Source: Hyphomicrobiales bacterium (GTDB lineage: Bacteria > Pseudomonadota > Alphaproteobacteria > Rhizobiales > Rhizobiaceae). Taken from it: DNA of 64,000 bases. The stretch covers positions 186,001 to 250,000 of the forward strand of contig UCMS01000027.1 of assembly GCA_900473805.1 (NCBI GenBank), written 5' to 3'. The position numbers and the translations under genes are program-made. This document shows, one piece after another, positions 37,907-55,168 of the stretch. Position 1 is the stretch's first letter. The number at the start of each line of letters is the position of its first letter. The notes beneath the pieces were generated by a model that saw only the letters and a program-made list of their open reading frames with translations, was not told where the DNA came from and made no database searches.

Positions 37907-38682
37907 AGCAGCGGCTCCTGACGCAGGCGATCCGCATAAAGGAGACCGGCGCCGAAATAGGCGGCGATCTTGTCTTCCTCGAGCAGGGTCACGAGTTCGG
38001 GACGGGCCGTTGCCGGGACATCGGCAAACTGGGCGGCAGTGACGGCATGCACATAGAGATGCCGGACATTCCCGCGCCCTGTCTGGAAGACGACGAAATT
38101 GTTCGGCAGCAGCACGGAGCGTGCGCCGCCAGCAAGCTCGACCTCGTAGTAGCGGATCAGGTGTTCCGCACGGTCGACCCAGACATCCTTGACCATACCC
38201 GCCACCTGCTTGTCGCAGCCGAGAACGGCCAGACCGCGCGGATCCATGGCACCTTCGGCGATCCCGAAGCCTTCGGCGACGCGCAGCGGCACGATGCGGG
38301 CATCCCCATGGGCCGTCACATCAGGCTTGTCAGAACGCTCCGCCCAGGAACCCGGACCGATGCCGGCGAGCAGCGGATTGCCGACCGGCTCCGACGGATA
38401 GCCAGGGGCCGGAGCAATGCGGCGGCTGGAAAAGGTGCGGGTGTCGCGCTTCAGATCCGGGACCTGCTTGATCCCCTGACCATGCGGCAGCACGAAGGTC
38501 TTCTTCGGCGGCACGAAGAGCCAGGGGCTCTTGTTGTAGCGGCCCGTGACATCCTCTTCGAGCGGATAACCCTCACGACGATCTTCCTGGCGCAGATACC
38601 AAATCAGGCCCGCGAAGAAGATCCAGAACGCATAAAGCACCACCTGTGCGACATCGATATTTCCAACCAGCGACCCGGTCAT
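37903..38682 (-). CDS. puhA: Reaction centre H subunit PuhA
   Basis: PuhA caps the cytoplasmic face of the reaction centre and gates proton delivery to QB. The 259-aa protein has one N-terminal helix (DVAQVVLYAFWIFFAGLIWY), then YNKSPWLFVPPKKTFVLPHG and a PRC-barrel domain. GGAGGGTC precedes the ATG at 38682. Confidence 0.97.
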   Translation of the reverse strand: MTGSLVGNIDVAQVVLYAFWIFFAGLIWYLRQEDRREGYPLEEDVTGRYNKSPWLFVPPKKTFVLPHGQGIKQVPDLKRDTRTFSSRRIAPAPGYPSEPVGNPLLAGIGPGSWAERSDKPDVTAHGDARIVPLRVAEGFGIAEGAMDPRGLAVLGCDKQVAGMVKDVWVDRAEHLIRYYEVELAGGARSVLLPNNFVVFQTGRGNVRHLYVHAVTAAQFADVPATARPELVTLLEEDKIAAYFGAGLLYADRLRQEPLL

Positions 38683-38717
38683 ATCAGACCCTCCAGTGTA
38701 GAGCGTTTCCGCCGGCC

Positions 38718-40157
38718 TCAGCCGGGCAGTTCCGCCAATCCAAAACGCATGTCCTGCAGATAATCCCTCTGGTAGCGCCGGCCGGTCAGCGGACCGAGAA
38801 CCGCCAGGCACAGGAAGAGGAGAATGATTTCAAAGCTGTAGACGACGAGATAACCGGCAGCCGGCGTCATCATGGCCTCGCCCAGCGAGCCGTTCAGCGC
38901 CAAGGCATTGATCGTGTTCTTGATCACGCCGCCCGCCAGCATGGCCGCCCCGATGGCGGTCGCCTGCACGGCACCCCAGGCACCGACCACGAGGCCGCTG
39001 TCGGAACGCTCGGCGATGCCCATCGCCGCCAGCATCGTCCCGACGGCAAAGAGCCCGCCCCCGAGACCGATGCCGAAGGCGCCGAGATGGAAGAGCGCGT
39101 TGATTTGAAGAGGCTCCGCAAAGATGACGGCGGAGAAGGCTGAGATCCCGATCAAGAGGCCGCGCGCAGCAATCCGATACATCTGTGCGCCATGCTGCAG
39201 GCTATGGGCTGCCCAGGCAAAGCCGATCATCGTGCCGAAGGCCCAAAGCCCGGTCAGACGCGTTGTTTCACCGACCGAGAGCCCCAGGATCTCGCCGCCA
39301 TAGGGCTCTAGTAGGATATCCTGCATCGAGAAGGCGGCAGAACCGATGGCAACGGCAAGCAACAACCGCATCACGCCGGGGGCACTGCGGTAATCGTCAA
39401 GCGCATCGAAGAAGCTCGACAGGTCACGGTCGACAGCCGTCCGGCGCACGTCGCGCGGCTCCTGCTTCCAGATCGCGATGACATTGATCACGATGGTCAG
39501 AAGGGCCGTGCCCTGGATGACCTGAATCAGAAGCTTCGGCGAGAAATCGACAAGGAAGAAACTATAGAAGGTGGACGCGCCGATCATGCCCGTCAGCAGC
39601 ATGAAATAGAGAAGTGCCACGACCCGCGGACGTTTTTCCTCAGGCACGAGATCGCTGGCGAGCGCAAGACCCGCCGTCTGCGACATATGCATGCCGAAAC
39701 CGGTGAGGATGAAGGCAAGGCTTGCACCCGCAGCCCCCGCCCATTCGGGTCCGACGGTCTGCGACTGCAGGAGAAGCAGGGCAAAGGGCATGATGGCAAG
39801 CCCACCGAACTGCAGCAGACTTCCGAGCCAGACATAGGGCACGCGCCGCCAGCCGAGCACGGACTTGTAGGTATCCGAGCGGAAGCCGAAGAGAAGACGC
39901 AAAGGGGCGGCCAGAACCGGAATGGCGACCACGGCTGAAACAAGCGCAACGGAAACGCCGAGCTCGACGATCAGGACACGGTTCAAGGTCCCGGTCAGGA
40001 GAACGAGCACACAACCGGCAGAGACCTGAAACAGCGCCAGCCGCAACAGGCGGGACAAGGGCATCTCAGCCGTCGCCGCATCCGCAAACGGCATGAAGCG
40101 CGTTCCTACCCTTTGCCAGAACGCGATCATCTTGGCGTTGGCGGCAGCGATCGTCAT
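38718..40157 (-). CDS. lhaA: LhaA, LH1 assembly factor (PucC family)
   Basis: LhaA is an MFS-like membrane protein that delivers pigment for LH1 assembly. The 479-aa protein has about 12 helices; family segments include LTGTLNRVLIVELGVS, GFRSDTYKSVLGWRRVPYVW and ILLEPYGGEILGLSVGETT. Its start overlaps bchM by ATGA. Its position just before puhA is typical. Confidence 0.94.
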   Translation of the reverse strand: MTIAAANAKMIAFWQRVGTRFMPFADAATAEMPLSRLLRLALFQVSAGCVLVLLTGTLNRVLIVELGVSVALVSAVVAIPVLAAPLRLLFGFRSDTYKSVLGWRRVPYVWLGSLLQFGGLAIMPFALLLLQSQTVGPEWAGAAGASLAFILTGFGMHMSQTAGLALASDLVPEEKRPRVVALLYFMLLTGMIGASTFYSFFLVDFSPKLLIQVIQGTALLTIVINVIAIWKQEPRDVRRTAVDRDLSSFFDALDDYRSAPGVMRLLLAVAIGSAAFSMQDILLEPYGGEILGLSVGETTRLTGLWAFGTMIGFAWAAHSLQHGAQMYRIAARGLLIGISAFSAVIFAEPLQINALFHLGAFGIGLGGGLFAVGTMLAAMGIAERSDSGLVVGAWGAVQATAIGAAMLAGGVIKNTINALALNGSLGEAMMTPAAGYLVVYSFEIILLFLCLAVLGPLTGRRYQRDYLQDMRFGLAELPG

Positions 40158-40870
40158 GACCGGATCACCTCCATGGCCTGCGAAGTGTAGAAACCGACGC
40201 CGACCTTGTGGCTGCGGCCGGCCTGCCAGTGGGAAAACTCGGGATGATGCAGCATTTCAGCGACCAGCCGTGACGGATCGACCGGATAGATCGCCGGTGC
40301 GCGATTGCCGCGCGGGAAAACCTTGCCGGCAGCCAGCATGGCCCGCAGCAGGCGCGATCCAGGCGCCAGCGTGAAAATCATCTGCCGTGAGGTGCGCTCG
40401 GCCAGGGTATGAAGAACGCGCACGGCATCTGCCGGGCGGTAATGGATCAGCACATCCATCGCGACAACAGCATCGAAGCGACCGTGGCGCGGATCGAGCA
40501 TGTCGCCGCTGTGGAAGGTGACAGACCCCTTGAATCGACCATGCGAGGTTTCGAGGTCATGCGATCGCTGGCGGGCATGGGCGATCATCTGCGCCGAGAG
40601 ATCGATGCCGACGACGTCTGCACCGCGTGCGATGAGCTCGAAGGAGAGGACGCCCGAGCCGCAGCCCGCATCGAGGATCCGCCAGCCGGTGAGGTCCTGC
40701 GGCAGCCACGACGCTAGCGTGCCGCGCATTTCTTCACGACCCTTACGGACCGTGGCGCGGATGCCGCTCACCGGCTGATCGCCGGTCAGACGCTTCCAGG
40801 CATCGAGCGCGGTGCGATCGAAGTAATGTTCGATTTCCCCGGTGCGTCTGATGTAGTCGGCCTGGCTCAT
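40154..40870 (-). CDS. bchM: Mg-protoporphyrin IX methyltransferase BchM
   Basis: BchM methylates the C13 propionate of Mg-protoporphyrin IX with SAM. The 238-aa Rossmann methyltransferase has ILDAGCGSGVLSFELIARG and VVGIDLSAQM, and the typical N-terminus DYIRRTGEIEHYFDR. GAGG before the ATG at 40870 fixes the start. It is 7 nt after bchL. Confidence 0.96.
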   Translation of the reverse strand: MSQADYIRRTGEIEHYFDRTALDAWKRLTGDQPVSGIRATVRKGREEMRGTLASWLPQDLTGWRILDAGCGSGVLSFELIARGADVVGIDLSAQMIAHARQRSHDLETSHGRFKGSVTFHSGDMLDPRHGRFDAVVAMDVLIHYRPADAVRVLHTLAERTSRQMIFTLAPGSRLLRAMLAAGKVFPRGNRAPAIYPVDPSRLVAEMLHHPEFSHWQAGRSHKVGVGFYTSQAMEVIRS

Positions 40871-40877
40871 GGCAACC

Positions 40878-48954
<8,077 letters not shown>

Positions 48955-48997
48955 CCCTTCTCCCATCCCCTCCCCAGGCTGATCGGGATTAAGGCAA

Positions 48998-49027
48998 AGA
49001 CTACGCCTCGAACAATCAAAGTGTCAA
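48998..49027 (-). promoter_or_regulatory. Candidate bchF promoter
   Basis: Reading the minus strand, TTGACA (49027-49022), 18 nt, then TAGTCT (49003-48998). The -35 is part of the adjacent PpsR-like operator, so repressor and polymerase would compete. Confidence 0.5.
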
Positions 49028-49055
49028 CTTAGATTGACGTATATTTCGATTTACA
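49022..49055. promoter_or_regulatory. Tandem near-match PpsR operators between bchF and aerR
   Basis: TGT-N12-ACG at 49022-49039 and CGT-N12-ACA at 49038-49055, sharing their middle bases; each differs from TGT-N12-ACA by one base. The divergent superoperon promoters lie across them. Back-to-back sites suggest cooperative PpsR binding. Confidence 0.65.
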
Positions 49056-49058
49056 GAA

Positions 49059-50114
49059 ATGAATTATCGGTTCATTCTCCTCTGGCTCGTCCGACGGACC
49101 AAGATGTCTCCGCCCGACGCCGCATTGGGTCGTTTTCGCGGGCGGGGGGCACGGCGCGAGATGATGGATGGATCGGTTCACCGTGAAAATGACAGGCCAA
49201 AAGGCGCAAAACCTTCGCGCTGCGAGGGCCTGAAGCCCTTCATGAGACTTGCCGCAGAAGGCAAGAGAGCATACCTAACCCAGAGCGACGGAGAAAAACT
49301 CCGGCGCCTGATCGAGGGGACGGTGGCTTCAATGACGGCCGAGAAGCTGTCGGCGCGTTACGACCGGGGTCTGGAGCACGATCGCCTCTACGAGAAGGCG
49401 CTCGCAGAGTTCCGTTTTCTCATTCTCAATCCCCGCACGCGTCTTGCCTCTCTTCGCGCCTTCCTGGAACACGAATTGCCGCCCGGACGGCCGCACTATG
49501 TGAAGGTGCTGTTTTTGGAGACGGTGGCGCGCCAGCTGGGCCGGGAATGGGTGTCGGACGAATGCGACTTCATCGACGTCACGATCGGAGCGGCGCGCCT
49601 CCAGGAACTTGCGACATCCCTTTCGCTTGAGCTGCGCGATGCCGAACGGAGCAGCGAAGCACCTGCAGCCCTGGTCCTGACGCCGCTCGGCGAGCAGCAC
49701 ACACTGATGCCGCACCTGATCGGCCTGCTGTTCGAAAGCCTCGGCTGGGCAAGCCAGGTGCTGGATCCGGCCTCCACGAAAATGCCGGCACTCGGACGCG
49801 CCCTTGAAGGGGCAGACGTCGCCTGCATCGGCTGGAGCAACATCCGGCTTGCCGGCGAGTTCAAGACCCTCGTTCAGGATCTGCGCAAGCTGCGGGGCGA
49901 GGCTCGCCTGCCCCTCCTCGTTGGCGGCGCCGCAGCGCTGGATTCCGTTGATTTTCTTGTAGGATTGGGGATTGACTGCATCTGTGACAGCGTTTACTCC
50001 GCCGTCAAGATCTGCGACAGTTACTATGAATTAGAAAGAATCAGCCAGCAGGCGCGCGCCGCAGGCCGAACGGCAGTGGTTACACCCAGCGGAATCGATT
50101 GGCTCACTCCATGA
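49059..50114 (+). CDS. aerR: AerR/PpaA-type B12-binding photosynthesis regulator
   Basis: AerR/PpaA proteins bind cobalamin and act on PpsR/CrtJ in light and redox control of photosynthesis genes. The protein has up to 351 aa; the first 60 or so are poorly structured, and homology begins around PFMRLAAEGKRAYL. The cobalamin-binding domain shows GEQHTLMPHLIGLLFESLGW, with the conserved axial-ligand His. The ATG at 49059 is only 4 nt from a PpsR-like operator and lacks a ribosome-binding site, so a start at 49104 or 49158-49161 is likely. It overlaps ppsR by ATGA. Confidence 0.88.
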   Translation: MNYRFILLWLVRRTKMSPPDAALGRFRGRGARREMMDGSVHRENDRPKGAKPSRCEGLKPFMRLAAEGKRAYLTQSDGEKLRRLIEGTVASMTAEKLSARYDRGLEHDRLYEKALAEFRFLILNPRTRLASLRAFLEHELPPGRPHYVKVLFLETVARQLGREWVSDECDFIDVTIGAARLQELATSLSLELRDAERSSEAPAALVLTPLGEQHTLMPHLIGLLFESLGWASQVLDPASTKMPALGRALEGADVACIGWSNIRLAGEFKTLVQDLRKLRGEARLPLLVGGAAALDSVDFLVGLGIDCICDSVYSAVKICDSYYELERISQQARAAGRTAVVTPSGIDWLTP

Positions 50115-51562
50115 AGCCACTGAACGGTCATAGCGGTACGGATGGCTTCGCAGTCGCGGACAGCCTGCTGAAGACCCTCGACCTGGATTCCATCGGTTCG
50201 CTCGTCAGCCTCGGCGCCGATGTCGTGATGCTGATTGATCATAACGCAATCATCTCCCAGGTCTATCTCGCCGGGCACGATCTGGCAGACTATGGTTTGG
50301 CGAAGATCGTCGGAAAGCGACTGCAGGACTGCGTCACAATCGAATCCGTGCAGAAGATTGACTCGATGTTGTCGGCCGGCGCTGGCCATCATCCTGTGCG
50401 CGGCTATCAGGTCAACCACAAATGCGCCGGCAAGCCGGATCTTCCCGTCGTCTATTCCGCCTATAGCGCCAAGGACTTTGCCTACACGATCGTCGTGGGG
50501 CGGGAGCTACGCCAGCAGATGAACGACCAGCAGCGTCTTGTGCAGACGCAACTGGAGCTGGAAGCAGACTACCGCGAATTGAAGGAAGCCGAGACCCGGT
50601 ATCGCACGGCCTTCAAGGTCGCAACGGTTGCCTATGTCATGCTGGATGGCGAACGCCGGACGATCCTCGATGCAAATCCAGCGGCGGCTTCGCTGCTATC
50701 CACCAGCGCCGCGCCGCTGTCGGGAAAATCGATCCGCGACCTCTTTGGCAAGCCTGACCGGGATCGGCTCGGCGATGCAATCAGCGAAGCCCGCCACAGC
50801 CCTAACCCTGTCCATATCGATAGCATCGTCATCGCGAAGGGCCTGTCGATCTCGATGACGCTTCGCTCCTACCGCGAAAACGGCATCACCAATGTTCTTC
50901 TCGCACTCTGGCCCGCCGAACACGATGTCGAAAGCAAGCGCCAGCGTGCGGAAAAACCCGCAGGCCTTGCCGCCGTAGGCCTTGCAGATCTGCCGGAAGC
51001 GGTCGTGCAGACTGATACCGACGGGGTCGTTCTCGCAGCCAATACCCTGTTTCTCGACCTCATTCATGCTCCTTCGATGACGCAGGTTCTCGGGCGCAAT
51101 GTCGCGTCCTGGTTCAGCGGTGCGTCGATCGACATTCGTGTCCTCTATGCACGCCTTCTGGATGAACCCTGCGTCCGAGGCTTCAGCTCGACCCTGACGG
51201 ATAATCTCTCGGCGGAAAGCGCGGTCAGTGTTTCCGCCCGGCTGAATGCGGCAAACAGCACCGTGCAGCTGGTCGTCGTACCACAGGCTGCAAGCGGCGA
51301 GCGGCTGACCATTCCCTCTCCAGGCGTATCGGATCAGGCAGAGGGCTTTTCTGCGCTCGTCGGCAAGGTGCCCCTGAAAGATTTGATCCGCGAGTCGCTG
51401 GATGTAATCGAAAAGATCTGCATCGAAGCCGCGCTCGACCAGACCAACAACAACCGGGCCTATGCGGCAGAAATCCTCGGCCTGTCGCGTCAGAGCCTAT
51501 ACATCAAGCTTCGACGGCACGGTCTTGAGGACTACAGACCCGGCAGCGAACCGGCGAGCTAA
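50111..51562 (+). CDS. ppsR: PpsR/CrtJ transcriptional repressor of photosynthesis genes
   Basis: PpsR/CrtJ represses bch, crt and other photosynthesis genes aerobically by binding TGT-N12-ACA. The 483-aa protein has an N-terminal region and PAS domains (PAS boxes around LDLDSIGSLVSLGADVVMLID, FKVATVAYVMLDG and LPEAVVQTDTDGVVLAANT) with a Q-linker between, then a C-terminal Fis-type helix-turn-helix, NRAYAAEILGLSRQSLYIKL. Cys437 lies just before this helix, like the redox cysteine of CrtJ. The ATG at 50111 overlaps the aerR stop. Confidence 0.95.
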   Translation: MKPLNGHSGTDGFAVADSLLKTLDLDSIGSLVSLGADVVMLIDHNAIISQVYLAGHDLADYGLAKIVGKRLQDCVTIESVQKIDSMLSAGAGHHPVRGYQVNHKCAGKPDLPVVYSAYSAKDFAYTIVVGRELRQQMNDQQRLVQTQLELEADYRELKEAETRYRTAFKVATVAYVMLDGERRTILDANPAAASLLSTSAAPLSGKSIRDLFGKPDRDRLGDAISEARHSPNPVHIDSIVIAKGLSISMTLRSYRENGITNVLLALWPAEHDVESKRQRAEKPAGLAAVGLADLPEAVVQTDTDGVVLAANTLFLDLIHAPSMTQVLGRNVASWFSGASIDIRVLYARLLDEPCVRGFSSTLTDNLSAESAVSVSARLNAANSTVQLVVVPQAASGERLTIPSPGVSDQAEGFSALVGKVPLKDLIRESLDVIEKICIEAALDQTNNNRAYAAEILGLSRQSLYIKLRRHGLEDYRPGSEPAS

Positions 51563-51572
51563 ACACGGCAAC

Positions 51573-51590
51573 TGTCAATTTAAGTTGACA
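51573..51590. promoter_or_regulatory. PpsR/CrtJ operator and promoter upstream of bchG
   Basis: An exact TGT-N12-ACA palindrome (TGTCAATTTAAGTTGACA). The -35 TTGACA (51585-51590) and a weak -10 TAGCCT (51608-51613, 17-nt spacer) sit just upstream of the bchG ATG at 51620. Confidence 0.8.
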
Positions 51591-51619
51591 CATCTTTGGG
51601 TGCGGCTTAGCCTCACCTC

Positions 51620-52543
51620 ATGGCCCAGATCCCATCCCATGTTCCGGCAGCCTCCTACCCGTCCCCTGGGGCGGTAGTGCAGTTGTTGAAGCCGATCACA
51701 TGGTTCCCACCGATGTGGGCCTATGCCTGTGGTGCTGTGGCCTCAGGCGCAGATATCGGCGACCGATGGCTCCCGATCGCGATCGGCATCCTTCTTGCCG
51801 GGCCCCTGCTCTGCGGCACCAGTCAGGCCGTCAACGACTGGTTCGATCGGCATGTCGATGCGATCAATGAACCCGATCGTGTCATTCCTTCAGGCCGAAT
51901 GCCGGGACAGTGGGGCCTGATCGTCGCAATCGCAATGTCGGCGCTCTCGATGGCGGTCGCGGCGATGCTCGGCCCCCTCGTATTCATTGCGGCACTTGTC
52001 GGTCTGGTGCTGGCCTGGGCCTACAGTGCGCCGCCTTTCCGTTTGAAGCAGAACGGCTGGGTCGGCAATGGCGTCGTGGGTATCAGCTATGAGACTTTGC
52101 CGTGGATCACGGCGGCAACAGCTGCCCTTGGCCATGCCCCCTCCACGGTCGTCGTCCTCGTTGCGTTGCTTTACGGGCTCGGCGCTCATGGCATCCTGAC
52201 CCTCAACGATTTCAAGTCGATCCGGGGGGACCGTGAGATGGGCGTCTCCAGTCTGCCGGTCCTGCATGGGCCGGACAATGCGGCCCGCATTGCCTGCCTG
52301 GTCATGGCGGGAGCCCAACTCGCCGTCACCCTGCTCCTGGCGTGGCAGGGACTCTGGGCCGGTGGCGCGTTCGTGGCCGTTGTCCTCGCTCTGCAGGGGC
52401 TTTCCATGCTGCGCTTCCTGCGGGATCCGCAAGGGAGGGCCGTCTGGTATTCTGCGGTGGGCGTCGGGCTCTACGTCATCGGGATGATGGCTGCCGCCAT
52501 CGCTCTGCGCGCGCCCCCGCTTGTAGGCTTCGTCAACGGCTAG
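51620..52543 (+). CDS. bchG: Bacteriochlorophyll a synthase BchG
   Basis: BchG is the membrane prenyltransferase that esterifies bacteriochlorophyllide with geranylgeranyl-PP. The 307-aa UbiA-family protein has about eight helices, the N-terminal PITWFPPMWAYACG segment and the Asp-rich NDWFDRHVDAINEPDR motif (near 75-90). No ribosome-binding site is seen, and the putative -10 ends 7 nt upstream of the ATG, so translation may be leaderless. Confidence 0.95.
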   Translation: MAQIPSHVPAASYPSPGAVVQLLKPITWFPPMWAYACGAVASGADIGDRWLPIAIGILLAGPLLCGTSQAVNDWFDRHVDAINEPDRVIPSGRMPGQWGLIVAIAMSALSMAVAAMLGPLVFIAALVGLVLAWAYSAPPFRLKQNGWVGNGVVGISYETLPWITAATAALGHAPSTVVVLVALLYGLGAHGILTLNDFKSIRGDREMGVSSLPVLHGPDNAARIACLVMAGAQLAVTLLLAWQGLWAGGAFVAVVLALQGLSMLRFLRDPQGRAVWYSAVGVGLYVIGMMAAAIALRAPPLVGFVNG

Positions 52544-52553
52544 GAGAGGTGTC

Positions 52554-53924
52554 GTGGGAAAGTCCATCATCGCAACTGCCAAACGGAGCCCGTCAGCGCC
52601 AGGGCTTGGCTGGTTCGACATCGTCCGGCTGGGCCTCGTTCAGGCGTCGCTCGGCGCGATCGTCGTCCTCACCACCTCGACGCTCAACCGGGTGATGATC
52701 GTCGAACTGGGTCTCGCAGCCGTAATCCCCGGCCTGCTGGTGGGTCTCCACTACGGTGTACAGATTTCGCGGCCTGTCTGGGGTCATAAGTCCGATACCG
52801 GCAGGTCACGAACGGCTTGGATCATAGGTGGCCTTGCCCTCCTTGCCTGTGCTGGCACCGGAGCCTCGGCGACCACCTTGCTTTTCGAGCAATCCTTCGT
52901 TGCCGGCATCGCCTTTGCCATTGTCGCCTATTTGCTGATTGGCGTCGGCATCGGCGCGGCGGGCACATCCCTCCTGGCATTGATCGCCATGAAAACGGCC
53001 GTCGAACGGCGTGCGGCGGCCGCCACCATCACCTGGATGTTGATGATCGTGGGCATCATCGTCACCTCTGTTGTCGTCGGTCGGCAGCTCGATCCCTATT
53101 CGCACGAACGCCTGATCGCGATCACCGCCGGAACGGGTCTGATCGCCTGGTTCCTTGGACTGATCGGTGTGGCGGGCATGGAGGCCCGGCCAACGGTCGA
53201 TCTCTCGGCAACACAGCCCCGAGCATCTGCCCCGACCTTTCGCGAGAGCCTGCAGGACGTGCTTGATGACCGCGAGGCCCGGCTGTTCACAGTCTTCATC
53301 TTCCTGTCCATGCTGGCCTTCTCGACGCAGGATCTCATTCTCGAACCTTATGCAGGGCTCCTTTTCGGGATGACCCCGGGGGAGACCACTGGCCTCTCCG
53401 GCACACAGCATGGCGGGGTGTTGCTGGGGATGATCGTGGTCGGGATTTCCGGCGCGCTGTTCGGCAAACGCCATCCGGACCTACCACGCCACTTCATTAC
53501 CGGCGGCTGCTTCGGCTCCGCGCTTTCCCTTGCCGCCCTTGCCCTCTCGACCCAGGCCGCACCCCATTGGCCGCTGCAGATCAACATCTTTCTGCTCGGT
53601 GCCACCAACGGCGCCTTTGCGGTTGCTGCCGTCGGCACGATGATGATCCTCGCCGGGCGTGGTCGGACGTCGAATTACGGCATGCGAATGGGCATTTGGG
53701 GCGCGGCACAGGCCATCGCCTTCGGCCTCGGCGGCGTCCTTGGCACCATCGTTCTCGACCTCGGCCGATGGCTGACGACCAGCGATCCGGAAGCGTTTGC
53801 CGGGGTCTTTTCGATGGAAGCGAGCCTCTTCTTGATCTCGGCCCTCGTCGCCACCCGTATCGGACGGGCGGGCACCACGCTCCCGCAGCCAACAGACAAG
53901 ACCGCCTTGATACCCGGAGAATGA
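52554..53924 (+). CDS. PucC/LhaA-family MFS protein between bchG and bchP
   Basis: This 456-aa inner-membrane protein of the PucC family has about 12 helices. Segments include LTTSTLNRVMIVELGLAAV, RPVWGHKSDTGRSRTAW and LILEPYAGLLFGMTPGETT, parallel to those of LhaA. It has a GTG start at 52554 with GGAGAGG upstream. The gene lies between bchG and bchP, a position usual for the Rhodobacter orf428-type gene. It probably assists pigment transfer. Confidence 0.85.
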   Translation: MGKSIIATAKRSPSAPGLGWFDIVRLGLVQASLGAIVVLTTSTLNRVMIVELGLAAVIPGLLVGLHYGVQISRPVWGHKSDTGRSRTAWIIGGLALLACAGTGASATTLLFEQSFVAGIAFAIVAYLLIGVGIGAAGTSLLALIAMKTAVERRAAAATITWMLMIVGIIVTSVVVGRQLDPYSHERLIAITAGTGLIAWFLGLIGVAGMEARPTVDLSATQPRASAPTFRESLQDVLDDREARLFTVFIFLSMLAFSTQDLILEPYAGLLFGMTPGETTGLSGTQHGGVLLGMIVVGISGALFGKRHPDLPRHFITGGCFGSALSLAALALSTQAAPHWPLQINIFLLGATNGAFAVAAVGTMMILAGRGRTSNYGMRMGIWGAAQAIAFGLGGVLGTIVLDLGRWLTTSDPEAFAGVFSMEASLFLISALVATRIGRAGTTLPQPTDKTALIPGE

Positions 53925-53959
53925 ACCCGGACCGCCGGCACCCCGGCAGGGAGTAGCGC

Positions 53960-55168
53960 ATGCGAAAGAGCTATGATGTCGCCGTCATCGGCGGTGGACC
54001 GTGCGGGGCCATGGCAGCCGAGAGACTGGGCGCGATGGGCTACGGCGTCGCGCTCATTGACCCCGGCAATCGCATCAAACCCTGCGGCGGTGCCATTCCC
54101 TCCCGCGCCCTCGCCGATTTCGGCATCCCGGAGAACCAGTTGGTGGCACGCGCCAATGCTGCCCGTATCATCGCCCCCTCGGGGCGAACGATCGACATGA
54201 CCATTGGGGACATCGGTTACGTCGGCATGGTCGATCGTGCCGGCTTCGACCCCTATCTGCGCCTGCGTGCGGTCGATGCAGGCGCCGAACTCCTAACCGC
54301 AAAACTCGAGACGATCACCGAAGGCGCAAATGGGGAACTCGCGCTGACCTTGCAGCCGACAGGGGCCGAAGCGAGCAACAAGCCGGTGACAGACATCGTC
54401 GTCCGACGGGTGATCGGTGCGGACGGCGCCAATTCCGCCGTCCGGCGTCTTATGTTCCCCTCATCCCGAAGGCCGCCCTATGTCTTTGCATATCATGAGA
54501 TCGTCGAGACGCCGGTGGATGACATTCCGGACGGTTTCCGCGCCGATCGCTGCGACGTCATCTATGACGGCAGGATTTCACCGGATTTCTACGGATGGGT
54601 CTTTCCACACGGAAAGCACATCAGCATCGGAAGCGGCACGGCGGTGAAAGGACATGGGATCCGCGAAGCGACGGCAAGACTTCGCCAATCGGCGGGTCTT
54701 GGCGACTGTCGGGTCATCAGGCGTGAGGGAGCGCCTCTGCCGCTGAAGCCGATGCGGCGATGGGACAATGGCCGCAACGTTCTTCTGGCGGGCGACGCCG
54801 CCGGCACGGTGGCGCCATCCTCCGGAGAAGGCATCTACTACGCCATGCTCTGCGGGCGGCTGGCTGCCGATGCCATGCATCGCTCCCTTGCCTCGAACAG
54901 CGGCAAACCCCTTGCGGACGCACGCAGGACATTCATGCATGCGCATGGGCGCGTCTTCTTCATTCTCGGCATCATGCAGACAATCTGGTATCGCAACGAT
55001 CGGCTGCGTGAAAAATTCGTCGCGATGTGTGCCGATCCCGACGTGCAGCGGCTGACCTGGGAATCCTATCTGAACAAAAAGCTGGTTCGTCGCGATCCGC
55101 TGGCGCATTTGCGTGTCTTTGCGAAGGACCTCGCCCAGCTCTTCGGCATTCCGGCGGGGCAGCGATGA
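53960..55168 (+). CDS. bchP: Geranylgeranyl bacteriochlorophyll reductase BchP
   Basis: BchP reduces the geranylgeranyl tail to phytyl. The 402-aa FAD-dependent reductase has VAVIGGGPCGAMAAERL at the N-terminus, RIKPCGGAIP and a later VLLAGDAAGTVAPSSGEGI motif. GGGAG precedes the ATG at 53960. It overlaps a small membrane ORF by ATGA. Confidence 0.95.
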   Translation: MRKSYDVAVIGGGPCGAMAAERLGAMGYGVALIDPGNRIKPCGGAIPSRALADFGIPENQLVARANAARIIAPSGRTIDMTIGDIGYVGMVDRAGFDPYLRLRAVDAGAELLTAKLETITEGANGELALTLQPTGAEASNKPVTDIVVRRVIGADGANSAVRRLMFPSSRRPPYVFAYHEIVETPVDDIPDGFRADRCDVIYDGRISPDFYGWVFPHGKHISIGSGTAVKGHGIREATARLRQSAGLGDCRVIRREGAPLPLKPMRRWDNGRNVLLAGDAAGTVAPSSGEGIYYAMLCGRLAADAMHRSLASNSGKPLADARRTFMHAHGRVFFILGIMQTIWYRNDRLREKFVAMCADPDVQRLTWESYLNKKLVRRDPLAHLRVFAKDLAQLFGIPAGQR

